From Paulownia fortunei (Eukaryota; Streptophyta; Magnoliopsida; Lamiales; Paulowniaceae), in the NCBI GenBank assembly GCA_019321725.1, contig CM033123.1, positions 2,550,960 through 2,614,959 of the forward strand: a stretch of DNA of 64,000 nucleotides, read 5' to 3'. A program made the translations under genes and the position numbers. This document shows positions 12,376 to 24,400 of this stretch, one piece after another. The number at the start of each line of letters is the position of its first letter. Position 1 is the stretch's first letter. The notes beneath the pieces are model-generated. The model was not told the origin of the DNA. It did no database searches and saw only the letters and a program-made list of their open reading frames with translations.

Positions 12376-14592
12376 ATGGCAAGTGTGGAGCCTTCCCCAC
12401 AGCCTTATAAATCAAAAATCACTGCCTATGTTGTAGTGTGTTGGATGTTTGCTGCCTTCGGAGGCTTAATGTTTGGCTACGACATTGGAATTTCAGGTAT
12501 GTGCATTCCAACTCATACTCTGTATAGCACTTTGTTATTGTTTGCAGCCCAATCGACATGTTTCAATCCAGAAAGAGGAGTAGTTCCCACTTCCTGGTCA
12601 CGTTTTCTGTCTGTCAGCATATGCTGAACTCACCTGTTATAGATCTTTTTCTACAATAATGTGTGGATATAAAGTTAGAATTCGTCACAGTTTAGAACAG
12701 TTGTATCCATGATAAATTTTCGTGATAGCAATCGACCCAATACTCCTTTTTGGGTAATGGTTGTAGGAGGGGTTACCTCCATGGACGATTTCTTGAAGAA
12801 ATTCTTTCCCTCTATTTATCAGAGGAAACAACATGCCCAGGAAAACAACTACTGCAAATATGATGATCAGTTGCTTCAGCTTTTCACATCTTCATTGTAT
12901 CTAGCTGCTCTTGTTGCGAGCTTCGGAGCATCAAAAGCCTGCACCGTGCTTGGGAGGCGCCCCACAATCAGATTGGCTTCATTACTTTTCATTGTTGCAG
13001 CTATAATAAGTGGAGCAGCACCTAACAAAGCCGTGTTAATTATTGGGAGGATATTATTTGGAATTGGAGTTGGATTTGGCAATGAGGTAAATCTGTAAAT
13101 ATACAAATCTGATGCTCGTTCTATTTCTGTACACAAAATAGGGTGATGAAGCTGTTGAAATTTTGGTGATTCTGATCAAAGAATTTGACATCTCAAAACT
13201 TGCAGTCAGTTCCCCTCTTCTTATCAGAAGTTGCACCAGTACAGCACAGGGGGGCTGTCAACATTCTGTTCCAGCTCTTTATAACAATAGGGATCCTCAT
13301 AGCAAATCTTGTTAACTATGCTGTTTCATCGGTACATCCACATGGATGGAGACTAGCACTAGGTGTAGCCGGCATTCCGGGCCTCTTCCTCTTCATTGGT
13401 TCATTTATCATCATGGAGACTCCCTCGAGCCTAATTGAGCGTGGCAAGGACATAGAAGGCAGGCAAGCGCTGCAGAAGATTAGGGGTGTTGATGATGTCG
13501 AAAGTGAACTTGAACAGATCAAATTAGCCTGTGAAATAGCCCGGAAAGTCAAGCATCCATTCAAGAAACTCATGAAACGTGCCAGCATTCCACCATTGAC
13601 AATTGGCATCACGATACAGGTCTTCCAGCAGTTCACAGGGATCAATGCAATCATGTTTTACGCGCCTGTTCTGTTCCAAACTGTTGGATTCAAGAATGAT
13701 AGTTCATTGCTTTCTTCGGTCATCACGGGGATTGTCAATGTATTCAGCACCTTTGTTTCAATTGTTGCTGTTGATAGGGTTGGGAGGAGGAAATTACTTC
13801 TTCAGGCTAGTGTACAGATGCTCATATGCATGGTGATACATTCTTATCCTATATTGTTATCTTATACTATCTCTTTGGCTGCATATTTACATGCTTCTCT
13901 ATACCCTGTTTACATCATCTACAAACCTTTTAAAGCTATTTTTTTTAACCTTAGTGGAACAGGCTTGTAATGTTGTTCTCTAAGATTAATAGCAAGTTTT
14001 TTGAGTATGTTCTTATTCCGTCTATTTTCTTGAACAGAAGTTCAGAAACTTACCTAGTCATGAATGCAATTTAGTAGTATGAATACAAATTATAACTAGT
14101 ATGGAGCAATGTGTTTGAAATCTCTAGCATTGGTTGATAAATTTAATGCAGGTTGCAGTTGGAGCAATTCTGCAGGTTCATTTAAAGCCCACAGGCTCAC
14201 TTGACAAAGGCCTTGCTGCTACAGTGGTGGTGCTTGTGTGTTTATTTGTAATGTCGTTTGCATGGTCATGGGGTCCTATGGGTTGGCTGATACCAAGTGA
14301 AATATTCCCATTAGAGACAAGAACTGCAGGATTTGCATTCGCAGTTAGCACGAACATGTTCTTCACATTTGTCATAGCTCAGGGATTCTTGTCTATGTTG
14401 TGTAACATGCGCGCTTATATTTTCTTCTTCTTCGCAGCATGGATACTAGTGATGGGGTTGTTTGTGTTGTTTCTGGTGCCGGAGACAAAGGGTGTGCCGA
14501 TTGATGCAATGACTGAGAGGGTTTGGAAAAAGCACCCAGTTTGGAAGAGATTCATGGCAAAAGAAGTTGTTAAAAACTCTGAAATGACCTGA
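12376..14592 (+). CDS. Sugar transport protein, STP6/STP8-like, second copy
   Basis: Exons 12376-12496, 12767-13086, 13206-13832 and 14152-14592 join in phase to 502 aa. The product is a plasma-membrane hexose/H+ symporter of the STP family. Seen in the sequence: TM1 Asp36 (FGYDIGIS), GGVTSMDDF, lid Cys70 in NNYCKYD, LGRRPT, the sugar-binding [39 protein letters not shown] and PETKGVP. The first ATG follows an in-frame-free leader and starts 20 residues before TM1. The C-terminal exon is about 80% identical by eye to that of the 8220-10241 gene. Exon 3 opens with Ser-Val-Pro where STPs normally have Ala-Val-Pro; this is a mild substitution caused by the base after the acceptor. The intron positions equal those of its neighbour. 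Confidence 0.93.
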
Positions 14593-14670
14593 GTAGGCTT
14601 ACAGGGATGAAGAGTTGAAGTTATTTCCTCTCGCCCTCCCTTTTTTTTTCCCCTCTAGGTTTTCCATTTC

Positions 14671-14676
14671 AATAAA
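14671..14676 (+). terminator. Polyadenylation signal of the plus-strand STP gene
   Basis: A canonical AATAAA lies 79 nt after the stop codon, preceded by a T/C-rich stretch. This is a normal position for a plant near-upstream element. Confidence 0.6.
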
Positions 14677-15476
14677 GAACAGCTAGAAGATTATGGGAAA
14701 ATAGGCAAAATAAATTTCTTGAATTGATAGTACAGGCGAATGATACTTGAGTCTGACTACTGAATCAAGACTGGAATTTTTATGCATTAGGCAGAATGAT
14801 TTTTCATTTATTGGACCTCTCATTCCTTTCAGATGTCTTGTTCAGGTTTTTTTATGCACAATCCTTTATTTTTTAATTTTGTTTTTTTGTACCGATTTTT
14901 GGTAGGCCATTTGCTCTTTTTAACTCGCTCCAAATGTAAAATGTATTGAATAGGGAGAATATTTGTTCTCCTGTTGTGTTTGTATAGTGCAACAAATGTA
15001 GACACAGGCTTACTATATTTCATTGCGCCATCTTTTTTTACTAATATTTGCTCCAGTCTCCAGTTGATTGAAATGCAATTTTTGTGAATGAACCAGAGCT
15101 GTACAATGAGATATCAAGTAGAAAAAAGAAAAGAGAAAAATAGCCATGCAGAAGATTTTATAGTTTATACAGCATGGCTTATGAGCACAAAGTGGAAGAA
15201 TCTCAGGGAAATGTAGCAATACTTCTTCAATCCGAAATGTAAGAATTATCATTTTTCTTACAAGAAAATTGATTTCATATGGTTTCGTATACAGCATTTG
15301 TCAATCAAGAAAGGAAAAAACTAACTGAATTATTTTCGCCCTGATAACTGTTGCATCACTAGTTTTAGAAGTAAAAGATGCTGAATTTTCTTCATCCACG
15401 ATCTATGAGTCCAGTGGCAATCTACTTGCATAAAGCATCCCCAAGAAATCTTATATCTGAATGAGAATGAGTCTAC
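14677..15476. other. Intergenic tail region between convergent genes
   Basis: About 800 bp between the ends of the plus-strand STP and the minus-strand phytocyanin gene. It should hold both 3' ends. I see no other feature; the small open frames are AT-rich chance frames. Confidence 0.5.
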
Positions 15477-18400
15477 TTACCCACTGAGATAAAACACAAG
15501 TGATAGCTGCAAAATCAGAAGCAGCCGTCCAAGCTTCCCAAATGGCATATTCAGAGCACAGGGAGGACCTGCATCACTGGGAGGAGGTACAGGTACCGTA
15601 ACTGCAGGAACTGGAGAGGAAAATCCCGATGAGCTAGGTGCTAATGAAGGTGCACGAAGAACATTGATGTCGACTTTCTGTCCTGCTTGACAGTGACCAG
15701 GTACACCACATACGAAGAAGTGGTGACCATGAGTTTTGATGGTGATGGAGTCGTTGCCAGTTGTATGAGTAGAGATAGGGGATGACACATTGCATGCCCT
15801 GTATTCGGCGTGCGTAACTTGCATCACATTGTGAAACTGAGGGTTGTACTCAAAAACTGAAACAAGGTATATAAGCCAAAAAAGAGTTGGTCAGATAAGC
15901 TGATTTAACTGATAACATTATAAGAATCAGTAGCGCAATATCATGATTACATAAAAAGATGATGTATGATCCATTCTTTGTTTGGACACTTTCTTGCACT
16001 GCTTTATTACAGAAAATTTGAGTGAACTTCTCTATTTTCTAATCCTTTTTGTATCGAATAGGGAAGTACCTAAACTACGCATAATTACAAAATCCATATA
16101 TAAAAGCTAGATTATCCTCATAGTCATCATTTATTGCATCAAATCAAAACATCCTTGATTTAACTTGCACTAAGGCTGTGATGATGCACACTAAACTACA
16201 AAAGTTTGTCTAAATCTTGGAAATCTGTTTTCCTTTATATCGTGTTTTCAGATAGTTCCCACATTTCTCATTTGCATTTTCCCCACGAGTCATATTGTTT
16301 GGGCATCTTTAGTAGTCAAGAAAATAACTAGTAGCTATTGAAACTTTGGCGGATGATGACATCAATTATTTTGTACAAGTATAGGTCACAATCAGATTTC
16401 CCTGTCTCATATTTATAAGTTATAGCCATACAAGGACCTATAAACTTGGTGAAAGTGACTTAGAAAATTTTCCTAGACATATCTCATGTTATCTGCCTCT
16501 CTTGTTGGAAAGTTCTATTCTAGCAACCATTTTGGTGGCATGTGTGTTCATATGATAACATTCCATACCTTAAAAGATCAATCCTTAGGTACCAAATCTC
16601 TTCAACTAAACCTCTGACAAACTGAATTTTAACAGCAAGAAACCAAGAATATCTATTCCAATTTTCACAAAGTACATATGCATCTAGAAATACCATGTTC
16701 CCTCCATTATTATATATATATATATATATATTATTTATTTTATTATTAATTTTTTTTTTATAACCCAGGTTTCAGACTTGCACCCGAACTAATCCTAAGA
16801 AAGATCGGTCTTCACCCGGTTCGGTTCTTAGATAAATTCAGTAAGCGAGCTTCTAAATATTCGGGTCGAACTTTTGAATAAGTTATTCCTTCTTCTAAAT
16901 CCACATTAAGTGCGGATAGGACCCCGGAGAGGCAACAGACAAGCGACACTCCTGGCACCAGATGAAATCGAACTCAAAATCCTCACATTCTTTCCCCTTA
17001 TACTTCCCACTGTCATGCACGCGGGGCCCATTATTATATTTTCACTTTGTAATTTCAATTGTTTAGGTGTTTGTGAAGTGCCACAATATGATAAATTGAT
17101 AATGTTAAGCTTTTTAAACTCATGGTCCAAAAGGGAAAAAAGTTATGTATTCTTTCACTATAATTACGTTACTGGGAACTTTTTCTATGACCAAGGTTAT
17201 TGGACAAACTCTCTCTTTTTCTCTGGGTTAAAAAGGGTTAACAGGATTTTGCATTTTTGCATAATGTGGACACCCAGTTCTAGTGGTAAATACATTTCTT
17301 TCCAATGCTGAAGTTGTGGCCGTCATCATTAAGGCGTGCACTTTTGGCAAGTCAGTTGGATGTTGGTAGATAAAAATTTGGTATTTGGATGTGCCTAATG
17401 GGGCTATAGTGGACACCAGATATTGCACGATGGCTGGCTCATCATCAGTAAAGTTTTCAACCTCATTTGTATATTTGCAGCCTATCAATCTTGACCGCAA
17501 AGGCCACTCCCACCTGCTCCACTTGACAGTTGGAATCCAACTACACAATCACTGAGAGGGAATAGACACTGGTGTATGGAAAATTTATCACACCAAACCG
17601 TGAGTACGGCGTCACGTCTACAGTAGAATCTACATTGTGCTGATATGACGTAGTTCTAAACACTGGTGTGGGCAAGATAATTGTAGAACCGTGAACAAAT
17701 ATTCTTTGGCAGATCATCCCTTGCCACAGATATTGATTTTTAGGATACTCGCCATAGATATTGATTTGTGGAATTTGTGCATGGAACTCATATCGATCCC
17801 ACAAAAAAAAGACTTACGATTGTTTTGGGATCCAAACTTCCAATCAAACTCAAAAGTATGATGAATTACAAGGTATAACTACACTTTGTACTAAAACAAA
17901 ATCTAGGAAAGTTTTACTGGACTCTACTGTCTCAGTATGCCTCAATTTACTTGGTCCTACCATAGCTTGATCCTCGAGCCTTTAGATGAGTACTAATAGT
18001 CACTCGTGATTTTGCTCGTGCATTTCAAGTGCTCTAATGTGCACGCGGGGTGCATATGATGAAACATGATCATTGTTAGAATCCATAATGTCATGCCTCG
18101 GGATTGGCATGAATGTTTATGGTCCATGTAATACTAGGAATATGACTTAAAGCAGGCAAAGCACCAGAAATACGGGGACCAAAACTTATGGGTTTTCCTA
18201 AAGCTTGAACAGGCAAACAAACAACGCAAAAGAGGCCGAATTGTATTTTCAGGTAGAAAAGTTAAATGATAGTGTGTATGGATTTCAAACTGTTTATTTA
18301 TATTCTATTTCAATACCATCAATAAAATAATTACTAAGTGTATATTGATGTTTGACGTGATGATATTGAATTTAAAAAAGAAAAGAAAAAAATCCGGCTT

Positions 18401-18849
18401 GCAAATTGAACGGAACAAACTACTCAAAAATAGCCCATCTTCCAAAATTGGTGAAATTTTTCGTGTAAGTTTCATCTGAGAATAAGTAGTAAACAGTCAA
18501 ACGAGGGAAATTTCCAAGAAAAAGAATATCATTTTATGGATAAACCAAGAACAGAAACATAGTAATATAATTCTATAAAACATCATAAAATTCCAAGACA
18601 AAAAACAAAAGCAGCATAGGAAAGAACACTTGCATGCACAGAATGAGAAGAGGAAAAGACAGTATATATACCGATTATATCACCAAGTTGAAAGGTTTTT
18701 GTAACAGCCCACTGCTTGTAATCAACATTGCCAATGGTGGTCCAGCCAGCAGAATCTCCCACCTTATAAACAGCTCCAGTTGACAGCTGAAACCAAACAA
18801 AGATGAAACACAAAACTGCCACAGCTCTGTTTTCAAGATTTGAGGCCAT
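15477..18849 (-). CDS. Phytocyanin, stellacyanin/mavicyanin type (uclacyanin-like), GPI-anchored
   Basis: Two exons (18672-18849 and 15477-15856) join in phase 1 to give 185 aa. Residues 1-26 form a signal peptide (cleavage likely after STGA, before VYKVG). Residues 27-125 are a plastocyanin-like domain with a complete type 1 copper site: His68 (FHNV), Cys109 (VCGVPGHC), His114 and axial Gln119. Gln rather than Met as axial ligand is the stellacyanin/mavicyanin state. Cys81 and Cys115 should form the usual disulfide. A Pro/Ser/Ala-rich segment and a hydrophobic C-terminal tail predict arabinogalactan-type glycosylation and a GPI anchor at the cell surface. It would act as a small extracellular electron carrier; the partner is unknown. 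The intron is unusually long (2815 bp) and contains a SINE. The position and phase of the intron fit the family. Confidence 0.92.
16704..17039 (-). mobile_element. tRNA-derived SINE with 12-bp target-site duplication
   Basis: The element is flanked by identical 12-mers CCATTATTATAT at 16704-16715 and 17028-17039. Read on the minus strand it starts at 17027. It carries an A-box-like TGACAGTGGG (17015-17006) and a B-box-like GAGTTCGATTTC (16975-16964) about 40 nt apart, the RNA polymerase III spacing of tRNA-derived SINEs. It ends in an A-rich then TA-rich tail (16716-16765). The body is about 310 bp. It sits antisense-neutral, i.e. in the same strand as the host gene, inside the phytocyanin intron. 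The family is not identified. Confidence 0.68.
17228..17804 (-). pseudogene. Unassigned coding-like relic inside the phytocyanin intron
   Basis: Two minus-strand open frames abut (17541-17804, then 17228-17548 in another frame). Together they cover about 190 codons without low complexity, in DNA less AT-rich than the rest of the intron. The amino-acid mix looks protein-like, with several Pro, Gly, Trp and Tyr. I recognise no domain. It may be a decayed transposon or captured gene piece, or chance. Confidence 0.3.
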
Positions 18850-19001
18850 GGGCTTCTTCTTTGTTTTTCGGTTTTTTGTGGGTTTTTTTTTTTTTTTTTT
18901 TCTCTTTTTTTCAGCAAAACCTGTCAACTTTCTGATGAGGCTGATCAGTTTTGAGAACTCAAGATACTCTTCTTCTCTATTGTTTGCGAGGTTTATGTCA
19001 G

Positions 19002-19010
19002 TATTATAAA
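19002..19010 (-). promoter_or_regulatory. Probable TATA box of the phytocyanin gene
   Basis: On the minus strand the sequence TTTTATAATAC lies about 155 nt upstream of the ATG at 18849. It is the best TATA-like element before the gene. A purine-rich leader follows. Confidence 0.4.
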
Positions 19011-19820
19011 ATTTTGGGCTTTTTGAATGTTGATTTGGATGCTTTCAGAATGGACCCTTCCTCTGATAATGACTACTGTCTTTAAGGAATTTGGTGAAAA
19101 GTGGGCCTCAAGGAAATTAGCCCTTTTCTCTTATTTAATGCTTTACTTTTTGTGATATGAATGGCTAAAAATAAAAAATAAAACACAGGCATTTACTTTT
19201 CAAGATTAAGTAGTCAAGAGCAGAAGTGGCATGGTTAGCTGTCCATGTTAATTAGCGTTTAGGACACTCCAGTTCTAATGTAATACATAGTATATTGATT
19301 TTCTATTGTTTTTTCACAAAAGACTTAACTTCCCAGTTAGCACAATAGTTTGAGTTAAATATCAAGAATCACACATCTTTTACTTCAAATGGGCCTCATG
19401 TACAAAATACTAAGCTGTTTGAATTTCTGGGCAAGAGATATTCAGTCACAAATAGTATATATGAAAATGAGATTTTTTTAATATTTTTTAATCAAAATTG
19501 ACAAAAATACTTGGAGAAAAACAGAAAAACTAAATTAACTTCAGAAACAATGCTTGAAAGACTTGAAAGGAAAGAATGATTGAATATATTAAGGTGGTTG
19601 GATGGTGCATACAATATGAACATCTGAATAATGACATTCAATTGTATTATTGCTCAGATTAAGTTTCAGCAAAAAAACTTTTTCTTAATAGGCATGAGCA
19701 TATAAGCCTTGGCACTCTTGGTATATTATGCCTATTTTTACCTCCAAAACCAAAGCAATCTTGCTCATTCACTCTGTCTGATTCTCATCTACAGTTAAAG
19801 CGCATCAGGTTTGAGCATTG

Positions 19821-19988
19821 TTTAAGATTAATCATCAGTTGAGCAATCTTAGTCTGGTCATATTGCCAAAACATTTTGGGGACAGCATATGTTGAGGGCA
19901 ATTTAAGATTGATCAACTGAGCAATCTTAGTCTGGTCACATATATTACCATACAACAACATGTTCTGAAGCAACATATGTTGAGGGCC
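19821..19988. repeat. Imperfect tandem duplication, period about 78 bp
   Basis: GAGCAATCTTAGTCTGGTCA occurs at 19841 and again at 19919. The flanking blocks TTTAAGATT and CATATGTTGAGGGC are also repeated in the same order. Two diverged copies; non-coding. Confidence 0.75.
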
Positions 19989-20171
19989 ATAGCAGATATT
20001 CTTTCATTTTTTCCCCATGTTGTCTAAAGTGACATATCAAGTTTCTTGTAAAATATGGACAAATATTAAAAAGATTCCTTCACCAAAATACTAAAAAAAT
20101 GCGTGTAAATGTGGCCTCATATCATATTCAAATGAACTCTAATATATATCTCGTTATCAATGGTAGAGCGA

Positions 20172-20931
20172 TAGAGAGGCTGGGTGCAGTCAGTCCCTCA
20201 ATTTTTTATATTTATAATTTTGATATATAAATTTTAGTAAATTTAAAATTTTACTCCCTCTAAAATAATTAAATCATTCCAACCGTCCCCTCAAATTTTC
20301 ATAATCCTATTTCGAATATGTAAATTTAATAAATTTAGAGATGTTCTAAAATTATTTTTAAATTTTATTTTTTCAAAAAAATTAGGTAATATAATTTATT
20401 ATTAATACAAAGTAAAAGGTATTTGTACTAACCTTTAAAATTTATTATGATTAAATTTCTAAAAATATGAATATTTTAGTCAAAAATTACTCCTTATTGT
20501 GATTTTTTTATTTTAGTTTTTAGTTTTTAACTTATTTGATTCCATTTTTGTTACTTATTATTTGAGGTTATACTAATTTTTATTTCACAAAAAATCATAA
20601 GCATAGGTTTTTCATGATATAAAAATTATTTAATTTGGTTAATGGTTATGAAATAATGTTCAAATTCTTGTAAATTAATTTTTATTTTGTGTTGTATTGA
20701 ATTAGAATTGATTAATATTTTCATTTAAAAGTTAATTTTGTTCAAATATTTGTGCAAATATAATAGATATAAAATATTTATGTGTAAGTATAATGTATTA
20801 TATTTATATTTACATTTAAGCTTCTAATTAGTTAAAAAAAATCAATAAAAAAATAATTTTATATATAAAAAAATAATAATTTGATAATCGAATTCCGTCC
20901 CCTTATACTAAAATTCTGACTCCACCTCTGC
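20172..20931. mobile_element. Decayed hAT-like non-autonomous element (candidate)
   Basis: The left edge AGAGAGGCTGGGTGCAGTCAG and the reverse complement of the right edge (AGAGGTGGAGTCAGAATTTT) form short imperfect inverted ends next to runs like GTCCCCT. Such edges are common at decayed plant hAT elements. The interior is extremely AT-rich and non-coding. Target duplication was not identified. Confidence 0.35.
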
Positions 20932-21437
20932 TTGTTACAAACTTATTCCTTCATTTTTCTATTAATTGCATGAATTGTATGGTATGGTCGTCCCATCATC
21001 AGTTTCATTCGGCATTAATATCAATATTTTTTTGGGTTAGGATATCACAGTAGTAAATACCCCACATTATTGTAGTTTGTGATCGAGCATAACAAGAAAT
21101 TTTTGCTCTTCTGTAATTCAACTCATAATCCGACAGGATCTTACTTGTGATGTATTGGACTGTATAACTGCATCCATCCCATTTCAGTAAAAGGAATAAA
21201 TTCAACTAACTGATACTATTTTCAATGCAAAATGAAGCTAAATTTCTTGCTCTGGTGCATTCTATTTGAACTTGGTGCAGATACATTAACCATTTCAAGT
21301 AACCATTTGGCCCTATTAGAGTTTCATAGGAGGTCACATAGAGAAACACATGAAACCCCTCTCTTGTGTATATATAGTCTGTCTATTCAATTATTTATGT
21401 CAAGACTCCTAGCATAACTCAAAATCTAGATACTTTT

Positions 21438-24400
21438 TCACAACTGAGAATCAGGATTGAATCCTTTACCCTTCCCAGTTTCCTGATCTGCATAGTCATC
21501 ATCCATAAACCTCTTCCACAGCCAATGCCTCTTCCAAACCCGCTCTGTCATCTCCTCTATCGGCACGTTCTTTGTCTCAGGCAGCAAGAATAACACGAAA
21601 AACGACATCAGCAAAACCCAACCCGAGAAAAACAGGAAGATCCCAAACTTGAAATGGCACAGCATTGACAGAAAGGCCTGTGCGATCACAAATGTGAACA
21701 GCAAATTGACACACACCGTGACACTTTGCCCTGCTGAACGTGTCTCCAAGGGGAAAGTCTCACTCGGGATGAGCCACCCGAGAGGGCCCCACGACCAAGC
21801 AAATGCAGACACGAACGTGCAAATCAAGATCACAACGAAAATTGCATAGCCATGGTTAAGGTTATCAGTGTGGTCCTTCACCTTGATGCCTAGTACTATA
21901 GCTATGATCACTTGTGATAGAAACATTTGGATGCCGGCTTCTAGCAAGAGCACTCTCCTTCCCACTTTATCGACTGAGTAGATTGATACAACGGTGGATA
22001 GTACATTGACTGCACCAGTAATCACAGCAGAATATAGGGCTGCATTACTCCCAAATCCAACAGTGTTGAACAGGACAGGCGCGTAGAACATGATAGCATT
22101 GATTCCTGTGAATTGCTGGAAAATCTGCAGCAAGAACAAAATCAAAAGTGTTTGAATGACTACAATGGAAATATTCTAGGGAGAAAAGCACTTTCAAAGC
22201 ACAAGGCATAAGTACTTCTTTCTTAAAGCACAAGTAAATAAAATGTCATTTCCTCAATATAAGATGCGGGCTTTCAATCAGAATTTAACCAACCTGTAAA
22301 GCCAAAGCAATGATCAGTTGAGGCCTGTTCCTCCTCATGAGCAGGTTTCTGAAAGGGTGTTTCACTTGCTTGGCTACCCGGCTCGCCTCGACGAGTTCCA
22401 AGAACTCAGGCTCGATGTTGTCAGTGCCTCGGATCCTCTTCAGCACAGCTTTTCCTTCCTCTAAATAACCGCGCTCAATCAGGCTGTTGGGGGTGTCGAC
22501 AACCAGCAGCGCGCCTATAGTCAGGAGCCCGGCAGGGATCCCTGCCAGCCCCAATGACAGCCTCCAGCCCCATCCTCCTTCGATTCTGTCATGAGAAGAG
22601 GAATAACAAAGTTTAGAGCATTGCATAAGCATGTTTTTAGCCATTTGTACAAATGATGCAATGCAATAAATATGCAATAAAATTTGTAACAGAAAATTCT
22701 AAATCTATTTAAATCCTATTTTTGCATTTGAAAATCCCCTTTTTCTTCCCATCAGTCCTGAAAGTATTTACAAAAAACCAATCTAGTCACGTTTTTACGT
22801 CCAATTGAATACTTACTATTTTCAATTATTCAAAAAAAAAGTAAATTATTCCCTTTAACAAGTGTAACTAGGCCGATTTCATCACATTCTAAAGTTGTAT
22901 CAGTTCAATAAAATTTGGAGCTGAATTTGATATTTAAACACGATAAGTATGTTCCCCTTACAAATTGGCACCAAATATTTAATCTAGTATAAATCATTGT
23001 TCTGAATCAAGAAATTTCAATTTTTCCAGCCTTGGAATACTTTCAATCCAGTAGAATATTCAAACTAAGAAATATTAGTCAATCACAAGATCTATTCTCA
23101 TGAGACCACAAGTTTCACTTATGTTCATGTCCAAGCAAATCAATAGTTCACTGCCCACATTGTAGAATTTGTGTTTCTCTTGATTATTGACCACAGACGT
23201 AAGTTTTTTAATCACTAAAGCTTTTTTACTAGTCAAAAAAAGTCGATAATTAGATTCTTGGGAAATGTTGTATAAGTCAAACCAAACAACGTAAGCAACC
23301 AAAGTTTGAACAAAGATTTGAACAAACAGTGTCTGTTTTGGACAAAGTAGACAACTTCCATGCAGGTGAGGTGACGAGTGTACGAATAGAATGATGGTGA
23401 TTATTTAATCAAGAATAAACAAACTTATCATCCTCAGACTTTTAACTTCAAGCAAATAACTGCAGCATAAACAAATTCTCTAAGTAAGTTTAGAATAAAC
23501 TATAAATAATTATAGGAAAAAAACTTACTTAGCAGTGCCGTAATTGACAAGGTTGGCAAAAAGAATTCCGATGGTGACATTAAGTTGGAATAAAATGTTA
23601 AGCCCTCCACGTATTCTTGTGGGTGCAATTTCTGATAGGAACAGCGGAACAGCCTGAAATATTCATGCATAATACATTTTCAATGCCATGAGTTCTGAAC
23701 GACATTATATGATGACAAGAAATAGGACAAAAACAATTGAACAACAAAAGTACTAGTGGAACACGACAAAGGGTGACCATATACGGTCAGAATCTAGAAT
23801 TTTAGTGAGAGAAAAGAGAAAATAAAATGTTTTCCACCATTTTTTTCAATGAAAACGAGGTCTTATTAGGTTACTAAAATCGGTGATTAAAAAGTGTTTG
23901 CGTAAGTTCAGTTCAATTGAAAATAAATAATTTCGTGCAAACAATAATCTCAAAAGATACTACGGATCCTTATGTCCAATAGTCAAATTTTAAAAAAATG
24001 ATCGCTTCAATCTAAGGGGAAAATTTGTGAGTTTTGAGTGATGAAAATAAATTTATGATGTGACGAAAACACTTCTCTCCCTAGCTCTAAATCACATAAA
24101 AAGATCAAATTTTTTTTCCTTTTCCTTTGTTTAATTTTACTTTTTTTTTTCAAGTTTGGCAGGTGATGCAACTGAGTAAAAACTCTGAAGAGCAGCACAA
24201 TTTCAGGGCAAGCACATCCTTTCTCTGGATAATATAAAAAGGTAAAATAAAACAAAAGTAATAAAAGAGTGTAAAAAAGGGGAAGGATATTTAGAAAAGT
24301 AACCATGTAAACACTGAACTGAGGGGGATACTAATTTTAAAATCCAAAAAAAAATTAAAAAAAAAAAAAAAAAGAGTTTGAGATCATGACAATGATTCAT

